DNA from: Rhizoctonia solani
Taxonomy: Eukaryota > Basidiomycota > Agaricomycetes > Cantharellales > Ceratobasidiaceae
Direction of reading: 5' to 3'
Length of the DNA stretch: 64,000 nt
NCBI RefSeq assembly: GCF_016906535.1
Contig: NC_057378.1
Coordinates: 2,204,459 to 2,268,458 of the forward strand
Shown here in pieces: positions 50,784 to 62,109 of the stretch; the stretch's first letter is position 1; each line of letters starts with the position of its first letter. The notes under the pieces were generated by a model. The model was not told the DNA's origin, made no database searches, and worked only from the letters and a program-made list of their open reading frames with translations. The position numbers were made by a program, and so were the translations under genes.

Positions 50784-52089
50784 AATTAATGAGCGCTCGT
50801 TGAGAAGGATACGATGAAATAATATTGTACTGTTAAAACGGATGATTTGTGCCCATGCGGGACTGTGATATAGATCACGAATGAATTATAACATCGACCC
50901 CATAACGTAAAACTGACGAAAGTAAATTAAAATTGTGAACAGCCATGAGCTAAACACAGTTTCTGGCACGAAAGCGACTAGTATAGAATGGTACATAATT
51001 TGTCCGCCGATAACTAGCATTAATGCGGAAAAGTGAAGAGGGCGGTATGCGAAGAAACATGATTTCCTGCTGTAGCTCTCCCCTTCCCGAAATATTGAAA
51101 AAAAAAAAACTTACCTGAATGGCAGAGTTCATTTCATGGCGTGCTAGGGCTCCTGGGGTGCTTAGCAGGGGATTTCGGCGATGTACATATACTCTGACCT
51201 TTAAATTGTGGTCTACATTTATTACCATTACACACCCGAACAATCACACGATGTATTTTCGGTACACCCTAATCCAACGTCGACACCATGAAGAATCCGC
51301 GCCTTCGCCTTAAACCCGTTGACGACCGATGTGCCACGACTCGTCAATGTCCTCAGAGATGGGCAGTACATTATGGTCATCGTAATCTTCTAACCCGTGA
51401 AGCCATATTTCAACTTTCGATCGAACTGATACCATCCGGGGTCCATGACCACGCGCTTGGCTTTCGTCCACATTGGTTAGTGGCCTCCCCAGTGTAGACG
51501 TCGATTTAGTGATAGACGATTTTTGTACCACACGCTGACTTGCATATGGGTTATCGGTTTGTGGGGGCAATCCAGCAGCGACATGCACGGGACTACACCA
51601 GAGCGTAGGCTAAGTACGTTGTAACAAACCTAAACGGCCTCTCAATTCCAAGGTCCGCCTATGTATGATTGCACCACACATAGGTGGGTCTTTCACCACG
51701 ATGCCAAGTGTAGAACCGGCAAGTGGGGAGACGCCTGAGCCGCGTTAGGGGCTCTGGTTCTCTAGACCAAGCACGGGTTATGCGGCTCCACTGGCCACAT
51801 TGCACCGCCTTATTAACGTGATTTTGTATTTCATAGCTAACGTACAGAAGTACGAGATTCAGCCCTTCTGGTATGTGCGTGTGAGCTCCACTCTGACGAG
51901 AAGAGAAGGTAGCCCGTGCTTCTTACTATAAATACACGAATCAATATTGATACATATATCCCGAGACATCATTTTCGGCTTGGGCTCGGCCTGCAGATAT
52001 TCGATCTACATTTCCATTGAAATCAGTCGTGATCAATCAAACAACAAGGCATATATAAACCTCATGCCCCCAAACTTTGGCTGCGTAAG
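50784..52089. other. Intergenic stretch, no gene recognised
   Basis: About 1.3 kb between CHO2 and the BBE-type oxidase. It contains an A10 run near 51100 and no motif-bearing ORF. A TATATAAA-like run at about 52052-52058 lies just upstream of the oxidase start and may be its TATA box. Confidence 0.5.
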
Positions 52090-54318
52090 ATGTTAACTAC
52101 GCATATGGGTCAGATTCAAGCTTTCGCAGTGGCCTTTCTCACATCCCTTGCGCTGTTGCCTACAGTATTAGCTGCTGAACTCTGTCAGGCAAACCAATCT
52201 TGCTGGCCTTCGGTCGACGCATGGTCGACCTTCAACACTTCCATAGGCGGTCAACTTGTCGCACCGCACCCTCCCGGGTGGGCATGCCATGATCCCAACT
52301 ATGACGAAATAGCCTGCAACGACTTCAAGGCAAATTGGAACAGCTCCTTCTGGCGCGCTAACCAAACCGGTGCAATGCAAAACCCTATCTGGGATAGCCT
52401 CCAATGTAGTTTTGGGTCTCCTCGGGATGAAACATGTGATCAAGGATTTGTTCCTTATTACTCGGTCGACGCACAAAGCGATATACACGTAATTGAAGCT
52501 GTAAAGTTTGCAGACAGGTATAACCTGAGCCTAGTGGTAAAGAGTACCGGTCATGATTAGTAAGCTCCAGATCTAGACTCGTCCTGGCCATAACATAACT
52601 CATTCTGATTTGGCTACCTGCAGCCTCGGGCGGTCAAGCGGTGCTGAGGGTTCGTTCAGTATCTGGACACACAACCTTCGTGGCATTGATTTTACCAATT
52701 CATTTGTGGCCAGTGGATGCTCACAGAATGAAACTGCTCTCCCCGCAGTCACGGTCAAGGCGGCCGAGCAGTGGCTAGGTGAGTATAACATTACCCTGCA
52801 AAATCCATCGGAGTTTGCAAGCCCAAAATGCTCGAAAAGCATACACAAGATCACCACGGATGTCTTGTTTAAGCTTCTCAAGCATTTTGGGCTCAGAAGC
52901 TCTGTCGGATTTTGCAGAGTATTCTCTATGTGAAGATGGTACTAAGCGCTCGTTAGACGTATATAAGGCAGCAGACGCACATAACGTTTCTGTGGTTGGT
53001 GCCACAGCGCGAAGTGTGGGAGCTGCCGGTGGCTGGGTACAAGGAGGAGGACACAGTATGCTCAGCGGGTTATTTGGCATGGGTGTAGACAGTAAATCCC
53101 ATTTCTACGCTAGCGCTATAACCAGCATTGATAATAACTCTGAAAAATCTCTCCTATAGACGTTTTACAGTTTACTCTAGTTAAGCCAGACGGCCAGACT
53201 GTACTGGTGAGCAAATGCCAGAACCAAGATCTGTTCTGGGCTCTTTGTGGGGGTGGAGGTAGTACATGGGGAGTAGGTAATCGGCAATGTTTGTGTGCTG
53301 GAACCGTGTTAACATTTGATTTATGAATAGGTTGCTTTGGATGTTACATACAAGACGCACCCTCCTGTCAACGTAAATGTGGTAAGAATGATCTTGAACG
53401 CAACCAATGCAGGGAAAATAGCGGAACTATCCGAGGTTATCCTAGGAGCCCTGCCTGGTATCACTGACCAAGGTGCGTGAATTTTACAAAAATGTCTAGC
53501 ATAACTCGAACCGTCGACGTCCATTGCAGGAATTCGAGGGTATGGTGTCTGGGGGCCACCTACTTCTCTCATGGTCCTTTTGATCCACCCTAACAGTTCG
53601 TCGCTGCAGTCTACAAACAACACACTTCGACCTATATATAACTGGATAAATAATAATAGTGATACTGAAGCCCAAATTACTACTTCCGCTCATCCAACCT
53701 TTTACGACATGTTCAACAATTATATTCAAGATCCTAGTATTGGTGTTCCTATCTGGTTTGGGACTCGCCTTGTCTCTCGAGAGGCCTTTGCGAAAAACTC
53801 AAAAGAACTTCTCAAGTACATTTGGGGAGACGGAAAGCGTTTGGGTGCTAACTTCAATATCAGTACGCATCCTTGCGTATGCAACTGACTTTATCCTAAC
53901 GAGTACATCCATAGTTGGGGGAGGTGCAGTCAGTAGAGTTGACCCAGAGTTGACCAGTCTGAACCCTCAATGGCGTAAAGACGCCATTGTAAATTGGATT
54001 TTTGGTGGAGGTTGGGCCGCCAACGCGAGCGCTGAAGAAATTGAGCAAATCAAATCAGACACAACACAGATTGTTCAACGATTTAGTGAAGTCGCTGGAC
54101 TTGACGATGCTGCGTACTTCAACGAAGCAGATCCGTGGGTCCCCCCCCTTTTTTTTTAATTATTTCACCGGACGCGTGATTGATTTATACGTAGGCTCGA
54201 GCCTCAATGGAAAAAATCATTCTTTGGATCACATTATGATCGCTTGTTGAAGATTAAACAGGGAGTGGATCCCAAGGGTCTCTTCAGGTGCAATCGATGT
54301 GTTGGTTCCGATTTGTGA
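52090..54318 (+). CDS. Secreted FAD-linked oxidase, berberine-bridge-enzyme (BBE) type
   Basis: A VAO-fold flavoprotein similar to fungal isoamyl-alcohol-oxidase-like enzymes. ATG at 52090, or the in-frame Met at 52105 (MGQIQAFAVAFLTSLALLP), gives a signal peptide. The FAD domain has VVKSTGHDYLGRSSGA, where the His matches the flavin-linked His of the family, and GGWVQGGGHSMLSGLFGMG; the second linking Cys of bicovalent members is replaced by His-Ser, so single covalent attachment is likely. Then LVKPDGQTVLVSKCQNQDLF, CGGGGSTWGV, and a substrate region. The C-terminal BBE motif PQWKKSFFGSHYDRLLKIK ends RCNRCVGSDL at 54318. The intron at about 52778-52957 is unusually long (about 180 bp) and holds a fold-back hairpin. 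The CACTA copy 2 begins 160 bp downstream. Confidence 0.85.
52796..52917. repeat. Imperfect fold-back hairpin inside an intron
   Basis: Two 45-nt arms, 52796-52840 and 52873-52917, are inverted copies with 36 of 45 positions matching by hand count, including perfect blocks CTGCAAAATCC and GCCCAAAATGCT-like sequence. The loop itself can pair further (ACAAGA with TCTTGT). It sits wholly inside the BBE-oxidase intron. Confidence 0.75.
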
Positions 54319-54478
54319 TGCAAAGGTCTGCATATATTAGACTCTAAGACTGACCAATTAAAATGAGAACACTGAGAAGTTTGGACTCTGTATATAAGAC
54401 TGGTGTTATCAATTGGTTGTGAATAAAGTGCCTGTGAACCCTTCCTGACGGGGCTACATTCTGACCTATACTGTAGGT

Positions 54479-56628
54479 CGCTGTGAAAAGAAACCGGCTT
54501 AAAGTAAAAGGTGGTAACTCCTTTAAAATTTTATTAGATTAAGTACTTAAATTTACGTATGGGACGTACTTTATCGGAGTGGCACCCTTTTAGTACTCCA
54601 CCCTCTTATAATTCCATATTGGATTACACCTCCTTACCACTTAAATGTCACACGATCGTGTATACGTAGCTAGTAGCTTAGACGGGGTACTTAAAATTAA
54701 TCACGTTAATTGGTTCAATGGTCATACATTCACGGGTCAGCCACACACGAAAAAAGTCGTACAATTGCATATGATATTATGAGTCCGTTGAGCTCATCGC
54801 CTTGTCGCCAGCACCGCGAAGTTGGCCTAGCGATAATCCACTCATTCGCGGGTGCGAAGTGCATCACGGCGAGTGCGTATCGTCATTGTCGTCACTTTGA
54901 CGACTCGGCTCTCCTCCTGGTGGACGAATTAGCTAATTTACAAGATAAATAGAGGCGCCTACATCGGGTATATTGCCGGATCGCCCTCTCTTGGTCTGCT
55001 TGGGAGTGGGCGGTGAATCGGGAGCAGGCGTCGGCTCACGTGGCTTGGGGCCAAGGACTTGATGGATGGGGCACCGTCTCCACCATCAGGATGTTCCTTA
55101 CCTCCCTCGGGCTGGGGCTGGGGCTGGGGCTGGAGCTGGGGTAGATTCGGAGTCGGGGGCGGGGGTGGGGGGAGCTGGGACTTAGGTTCGGGTTCGGGGG
55201 TGGGATTGCGTTTTGGGCGCTTGAAACAATGTTAATACTCAAATAACTGAGACTATATGCTTACCATTCTTGGACGAATCTTTCGCTTCGATGGCCCCTG
55301 CTCCTCGGCCTCCTTGTCCACGGCCGGCTCCACGACGCGGCTTGACTGCTGCCTCTCTGTGGCAGGTTCATCTCGCTACAAGGAAACGTAAGTGATTGTT
55401 TTGGTAGCATGATGAACTTACATTGTTTTCGGCCTTGCGCTTCAGTCGCCGCGTTTCTTTGGGGCCGGCGGCTGGCTTTGACGGCTCCTTTCGGCAGGGC
55501 TCCTTGGGCTGGTGGCACGATCAGCTCGATTTTGACCAAGAACTAAGACATACCTTGGGTTTGACCGGGGCTGGCGACCGAAGAACTACCTCAACAATTG
55601 AGCAAGGCGTCTTTGTTGGGGACCTTGCCGGGGGTGGGGGCGGAGACGGAGGCAGGGGGCTTTCCGGGGGCAGAGACGGGGATGGGCGGTCTCTGGGGGA
55701 GTCGAGGGACGGGGGGCTTGCCGGGGGCGGGGAATTTGCGTTTGCAGCGGGCTCCTTGGAGTGTAAATTATTAGTTACACTCGTATACGTTTACATTCAA
55801 TTAACTTGCCTGCTCCGATTCACTGTCCAATGACTCTACAACTTGCTTTCTCTTGCAAAGGACCTAGATGTCAAGTTAGAATTTATTAAAAGTATACTCT
55901 AACACTTGCCTTTTGTTTATTGCCCTGCTGTGCTGCAGGCTTTGTTGTTGATGCGCTGGACTTGGACGCCGTAGCGCAAGCTTCTTCCTCCGCAACAACA
56001 TTGTCTGCCCAACAAGCGTGGCAATTTGAGGACAAAGTCAAGGGAGGCAGTTGGGTGGGCAAGGATTGCCTGCAAAAGGGTGAATCAGAGCGCTTGAATT
56101 TCGCTAACCGCTTGGGCCCATTGCCGTAGCCCCCTTCTGGCACATTGATATAGTACAGGTCCTTGTCCTTGGGTGGGATCACGTCCTTATGTGCAAGTTT
56201 GGATGCATTCCAACAAAGATTGTTGTCCTGCTCCCTGGGTTTTGCTATAGCGTACGTCAGCAATGATGAGATAAGATGCATGGCCACTTACTTTGCTTTG
56301 GGTTGTATCCCTTGGCCTGAACTAAATATTGCTGGATGACCAATCAAGCCACCCAGCAGTTGTTGTTTGCCTTGCCCCAGAAATGGAAGAGCCATGGACA
56401 AGCTTTATAACACTAAAAAATTAAATAGTCAGAGTGTCAAGAATGAAGCAAATAAATATGTAATTTACTCCATTGTAGAACTCCTTGCAATTGCTTGAAC
56501 CAAAGTCACCCCAAGTTATTGTTTCTAGCTGCTTGTGCTCCACAATCCTACATGCAAATGCCTTTGCCACAGCCCAGATCTTTCCCTATAACAAGTGGGT
56601 CAGTCAATACATTTGACCAATGTGTGAC
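54479..56628 (-). mobile_element. Truncated CACTA-like element, copy 2
   Basis: Reverse-complement relative of 16805-18948. It begins CGCTGTGAAAAG (one base off the intact end) and matches copy 1 closely through the accessory-gene 3' half, then stops abruptly at 56628 after GTGTGAC, inside the intron that follows the STRGKIRAV exon. The transposase half and the other terminus are absent from the window. Near the terminus it is almost identical to copy 1; toward the break it has lost most CpG sites. Confidence 0.88.
54842..56600 (-). pseudogene. 3' half of the CACTA accessory gene in copy 2
   Basis: Corresponds to copy-1 accessory exons from GKIRAVAKAF to the final RTRRDxLRTRE, with the stop at 54842-54844. 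The 5' half is missing. CpG decay has made at least one in-frame stop: the codon for Arg in CWVARLV has become TGA at 56344-56346. Proline-rich and Lys/Arg-rich tail regions are recognisable. It cannot make the full accessory protein. Confidence 0.85.
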
Positions 56629-58479
56629 TGTTAAGAGTTGTGTAAGTACAGGAGTAAGAAAGAATTACTATATGCAAAATGTATATGAGAATAACTAAGA
56701 ACTAATAGTAAGAATCAGAATATATGTACAGAATATATGCACAATATAGGCTAGGTTATCAGGAATAACAACTCCTAACAAATAGTCTAGCAACTATGAA
56801 GTGCAGGTGGTTGGTTATGTATAGTACCTTAGACTAATGTTACTTAAGCCTAAGTGACTAAGGGTATGTATACTTAAGGTCTCTGGGATAGCACCTTAGG
56901 TAAGAGGGTTACCTGACTAATGTACAGGATTTATAGGATTTGCCTACTAAGTATAGGACTTATAGATGCTTAAGTAAGACTTAAGACTTATGGGGTTTAC
57001 CTAAAATGTATCTAGGATTTATGAGATATTGTAGATAAAGCTATCTACAATATGGGGGGTATGGTGGATTGAAACAATATCACTCAATCACAACAATCCT
57101 TACAGTATTGTTGCACTATACTCAATGTTGAACTCAACAACTGTGACAGTCAAGGGGCACAGGGTTGCAGTAAGTACACTAATAGGTTACCCTGTGTCTG
57201 TTGGGACTGGCCTATGTTATGTATCACATGATATTTCATTCACAGCTCACCATCCACAATAATCTGCATATATCTAACTTCCTGATTTAATGACCATTTG
57301 TCTCCTATTTTCCATTATTCCTGTCATTACTCTATGTAACGCTCATATTGACTGTATGTGTTACATATTGTTCAATAGAGCTCCTTTTGCTCGTTCTAAC
57401 GCTGCCTGTCACGTGCTCATACAATAGGATCTCATGGAGATATTAGCTTCACAAGATTCTATCTATGTGGCTCAAGTACCTTACTAATCATTATATTTAT
57501 ATCTTTACATCTGGCTCATCACATGACTAGCTCTAACTTGGGAGATGAACCTTATTCTTAGCTTAGTTGAGTCATATCTCTCATGAGATTACTAAGGTTC
57601 TCCTTATCTAGTAATTTCTAGTGGCACTGCAAATCCTGCTTATGAGTCATTCTGTTTGCCACCAGAATGACTCACACTAATGACTCACTCTAAGTGCTCA
57701 TTGGCTGCCAAGCATTTCTTGATAGACTGAGTCATGTATTTAGATGTTTCTATTTTTAAATAATTGCAGTTCAACCCAAGAGCAGCCACATTCCATCCTA
57801 GTCATATCTGTGCCTTCCCACCCACCAATCAAAGTCTTAGGAAGCACAGTCCTAAGAAAGTCATATTCATACTCTGACTAGGTGAATGACTCAGTAACCT
57901 TGCCACTCTAGGGTATAAAAGGGGACTCTTGCATACCCTTGGAGGGCACCCTTCCTACCACTCCACTCACTGTTACTGTTGACTGTCACTCTTGGGTTTG
58001 GGCTTGCCCCCCTCAATTGTGTGATATATTGTGCCTCAAGATTTCAAATAACTTAAACTTGTATAAGTGGATCTCCCAAGTACCCATAGTGTGGAAAGGT
58101 TGTAGACCTGATACAGAGTTCTTAGGTTAAGTGAACAGAAGGCAATCATCCTTAAAGAAGGATATATACTAAGTAACCAGTTAGTTCCTGCAACTAGGAG
58201 TGAAACTTACATAACTATCTCTGCCAAAGGGAACCTGAGCCAGTACTCTTGCTCTTACAGAAATACTTACTAAGACACTTTACACTGAGAAAGGATATAT
58301 CTGTAGTTGATTATATTCAAGATAGCTAGACCCAGAGAACCCTAAAGAAGCTACTTCTTTACTTAGCTTGCAAATTGGGAAATCTTCCAACACAGACTCT
58401 GCTCAGCACCAGAGTCTCAACCTCTTTTCCCCCAATTTACAACAGTCCGCAAGGCAAGCTTAAGGGGCTTGCCTCACTC
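56629..58479. other. CpG-poor, repeat-like region upstream of the unknown multi-exon ORF
   Basis: AT-rich sequence with very few CpG sites, starting at the exact point where homology to CACTA copy 1 ends. It contains many short reiterated words (CTTAAG, TATAGGA, ACTTAAG around 56850-57000) and a strong TATA box (TATAAAA at 57914-57920). A possible LTR-like unit with inverted ends TGTGACAGTC (57142-57151) and GACTGTCACT (57981-57990) is noted but not proven. No gene seen. Confidence 0.5.
57914..57920 (+). promoter_or_regulatory. Candidate TATA box
   Basis: TATAAAA in a GGGTATAAAAGGGG setting, about 560 bp upstream of the start of the unknown ORF at 58480. It would suit either that gene or an LTR promoter. 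Confidence 0.45.
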
Positions 58480-60158
58480 ATGGAGATGGATGGCCTGGAG
58501 AACAAGGAGCTCATTAAGGGAATACAGGTATGTATTGTTTCCCATTCTATCCTCCTTTATTGCAAATGACTTGTCTCTAAGAGCACCATCTGTACAATAA
58601 CACATCATGTTACTCAAAACATCCCAAATTGCACTTACCCCATGCTCTGCAAGGAGCAGAGAGTTAGTATTATGGTTCAGTTATGTGCATTCATTTGGTT
58701 AAATAGCATATATTATGTATTTTCTTTTTCATTTACACAGGCTTGCAACAAATATCAAATCCTTGCTCAATATTGTAACAACTGGGCTACAAAAGAGTTT
58801 ATTATCCATGCGCTGACCAATAGCCATGATCATCAAGCACACATCCAGAAGGCTGGAGGACAAGCAGCCTGGTGCAACAAACTCAAGGAACAACAAGAGG
58901 TTTGTTACCACATTTTCTTCCACTTGGTCTGGATTGGCTAAGTTGGTATTTTTCAGGCAAAAAGGGGCAGCACAAACAAAGGAAAGGGAAAAGAACAAAT
59001 AGTAAGTTTCCTTGATAAGCTGTTTTGGGTCTAGTATCATCATTAGCCATCACATTGAGGAATTGTCAAATGTGTGTTTATTATGAGTCCTCTTTGATTT
59101 GTGTTAACAGGATCTTTAAGGAGAGGCCACTGCAAGTAGTCCTGCAAGGCCAATCCAATAGCAAGACCAAAGTGACTCCAGCCCCAGGGCCATTGGTCTC
59201 AAAACCTAAAGTGAGATTTTTCATTTATTTGTTGTTTCTTTGTAACTTATAGTACATATTCAGGCAAAGCGCCGTATTGAAGATTCTGAAGACAAGAGGG
59301 AATTGCCCTCAGCTTTAGCCCTTTGTTCCACAGTACTACAATTGGTAGAACCTAAGGTTAGTGAGAAAATTTATTTTTAGCTACTAATCTGATATGCATT
59401 TACAAGCTATCTAAAATGGTTCCAAAGTTGGATCCCCCTGGCAACTCCAAACATAGTGAGACTGGAGGGGCTAATTGTCCAGCCAGGACTTCTAAGTTGC
59501 TTGTATTGGGACAAAAGGAAGGAGAGTTGGAGGTGCGTACTCCAGTCCCACTGCTATATGGTCTGATACATTCCTTCCAGGTTTCAATTAATACCTGGAA
59601 GAGGGCCAGAATGCAGTATGCTGCAAGCCCAGGGAATTCCTGCAACAATGACCCTAGCCTGCCTTCCAATCCTTCTGCTAAGGCCAGGGCCAAAGCCAGG
59701 GCCAAATCCATGGCCAAGGTGGTGGTAGAGGCGGCAGAGGCAGAGGCAGCAGCAGCAGAGGCAGAGCTTGAGTTGGATTTGGACTTGGATCTGAGTCTGG
59801 AGCTCAACACAAGAGATTCTATGGAGGTATGATTATGTATCTAGAGGTTTGGCTTTTCTAATACACAACTAGCTGGCATATCCACCTGCCAGCTCAACAT
59901 TTACCTCCAGTATCCCACTGCGTTCTGCAGGTTGCAAAGAGATACGTACCCAACAAAAACCTGCTAAGCACCCTTTTGGACAAACTTGCTGCAACAACAG
60001 TGCTCCAGGCCAAGGCAAACGCAAGTTCACAATGGCCCCCCAAGAAGCAGTTGGACACTACAATGCAAGGAACTCAATTATCCACCACCAAAGGTACAAA
60101 AAGGGGTTGCCAGGCCAAGCAGGAGATGATTGATGCTGCTGATGCTTTGCTTGAGTGA
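58480..60158 (+). CDS. Multi-exon protein of unknown function in a CpG-depleted repeat block
   Basis: Not recognised. Starting MEMDGLENKELIKGIQ, eight exons join by GT-AG introns that all fall in phase 0, and no stop interrupts them (exons near 58480-58527, 58741-58899, 58957-59002, 59117-59209, 59266-59358, 59407-59531, 59580-59826, 59932-60158). Segments include ACNKYQILAQYCNNWATKEF, GGQAAWCNKLKEQQ, KKGSTNKGKGKEQ, a striking switch from basic (KARAKARAKSMAK) to acidic runs (EAEAEAAAAEAELELDLDLD), and an end KRGCQAKQEMIDAADALLE. The exon between 59000 and 59117 needs an acceptor at CTTTAAG, which is slightly uncertain. Basic tail and many tiny exons recall accessory genes of CACTA-type transposons, but there is no sequence match to the one at 15592. 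A start further upstream is possible. Confidence 0.5.
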
Positions 60159-61767
60159 GCTTTTTGACTTGAAGTTTAATTACAGCTTACAAGTTATTTT
60201 TCTGGGTGTCTAGCTCAACTTTGCCTAAAAGAACAACACAATCAAGAGCCAAAGCAATCAAGCAATAATCAACAGTACTTTCTTGCCCTGTCCCCCCTAT
60301 TCCTTCTATCAATATATTCCCTTGAACACTCTCCTGTCACTTTTGCTTTTCTTGTCTATTTGAACTGACTCTCATTTTTATCAAATTATTCTATGCCTGT
60401 TATTTTGGTGGTGTTTCTTAATGTGTTCATCTCTCTGTTCAACTTCCTTGTGTTAATATTTCAATATCATTGTAGCTTTAGCTTTTGCCCTTTCTTTACA
60501 CCTTTATCACTTTCCTCTCCTTTCTTATCACCCCCCCCCCGCTCTCCTTCTTTGCCTCTGGGATCTCAGGTGTTGCCCAACTATAGAATATTCTGGATGC
60601 GGTTGTTGATTGTTTGATGGTTTCAAAGAGTTTTGCGTTTTATATGCGGGAGTTCTGGGACTAAGCCACAGAACATACGGAGCTTGGAAGCGGACTAGTT
60701 AGATGTTTTGGTATTGTGCTGATGTATTTCATGTTTGTGTGGATGGGTTCCGGTGCTGGACCACAAGAGGTCCAATGGTTAGCTGCGGATCAGCTGTGGA
60801 TTCCGGGGTTTAAAAATGTATATTTATGTATTATATGCGAATTGTTTGCCAGCCCATATGAATACCCCATTACACTTACTTGTGGTTAAACCACGGAATA
60901 ACTCTCGTCGCCCGTGAAGCAGTCACGTAACGGTGTAACAACAGAACAAAATAACTCGGTGGCAAACTTCAGAAAATGTAACGGTTCCGGACCCAGCCTA
61001 CACTATGAACTAAACAACGAAACTTCCGTAGCTCAGCCTCGGAACTTCCGATTGTAGAGTACGGAAAATCGGGCACGGAAGTCACGGACCTAGGGGGGGT
61101 ACAGTGTTACCGACATAGTCTTTGCCACGCACCTCGTCCCTAAATTCCATACAATTGAGAATCAACTGGAGCTTAATCGCTACGTTGATCTTCTTGATAC
61201 TCGCGGGAACTTTTGGCTTAATCATTACTACAATCATTGCTTCTCCCAGTACATTCAGTATTGGAGGCGTCACTGGCCGTGCCTCCAAGATCAACTTCTT
61301 GCAAATCTTCAACGCAGCAGGTTTTCAAGACTAGCGGGGGGGAGAGAATCCCAGGAAGACTCATCCAACTCATCCGTTACGTCTCAACGTTGGGACCCCT
61401 TGGCATCTCAACAGGTCCGCTCCCAATAGTCCGCGTAAAAGGTTTCTGCCCCCCCAAACATTTTCCTAATTTTGTGTACCGTTGAGCTTATTGATTGTGC
61501 CTCTTCTTAGTCTTAATAATTATATCTTTACTTGCTGACCGATTGTTTTTGCAAGATTAGCCTGAACATCAACTCGACTACAAGCGTGCTGACAAACTGC
61601 TTGCACTTTTGGGCTTCAATAAACCTTCCAACCGTCTCGATCACTGACTCTTTGCACACAAACGCACTAAATCATCATTGGTAATCTTATTTGTTTGTAA
61701 TTATATATTTTTTATGTACAGAAGATTCCCCGGGGGGAGGGGGCGCGTTGGTCTGGCTCTAGGTAGC
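60159..61767. other. Repeat-derived region without a recognised gene
   Basis: From 60159 to about 60530 the sequence is pyrimidine-rich and nearly without CpG, ending in a C10 run. From there on CpG content is normal. A cluster of CGGAA/TTCCG words lies at 60745-61095 just before a G7 run and TACAGTG at 61100-61106. Between 61107 and 61767 small ORFs show no motif. Confidence 0.45.
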
Positions 61768-62082
61768 TGTAAGGTCTCTACTTATCGGATGTATATATGT
61801 GACTCGGTCGGCAACGGCGTCGCCTAAATGACAAGTCGTAACACACACTTGATATTGATGTTAAGAGTAAAGACAGGGGGAGAGAGGGTAGAAGTCCCGG
61901 GACCTTATAAGGTGCCCGGGTCAATACATGCGTAAACAGAGGAAACCAAATGAATGTATATAGTTAGTAATCAGCCTGAACAGAGCACCGGGTACAAGTG
62001 TAACATAAGGAGAAGTAACGGTGTATTGTAAGGGTAATGCATACACCAGAGCTAGACCTACAGTGATAGCGTAACCCTTACA
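61768..62082 (-). repeat. 3' LTR of a Ty3/gypsy-type element
   Basis: A 315-bp unit with 7-bp inverted ends, TGTAAGG on the plus strand at 61768 and CCTTACA ending at 62082, giving the TG...CA ends of LTRs. Read on the minus strand it starts TGTAAGGGTTACGC and is directly preceded by a purine-rich tract. No second copy is in the window because the element is cut off at the right. Orientation agrees with the pol remnant at 62904-63915. Confidence 0.75.
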
Positions 62083-62092
62083 CTCGCCCTCC
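62083..62092 (-). promoter_or_regulatory. Polypurine tract of the gypsy element
   Basis: GGAGGGCGAG on the minus strand sits immediately before the LTR start, where LTR elements prime plus-strand DNA synthesis. Confidence 0.6.
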
Positions 62093-62109
62093 AGACGGTC
62101 GCGGCCGTC

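Noticed and set aside
56629..57147. Solo LTR with a GTGAC target duplication (56624-56628 and 57143-57147)
   Set aside because: The sequence after the second GTGAC does not resume homology to CACTA copy 1 and the right end lacks the CA terminus, so the match is probably chance.
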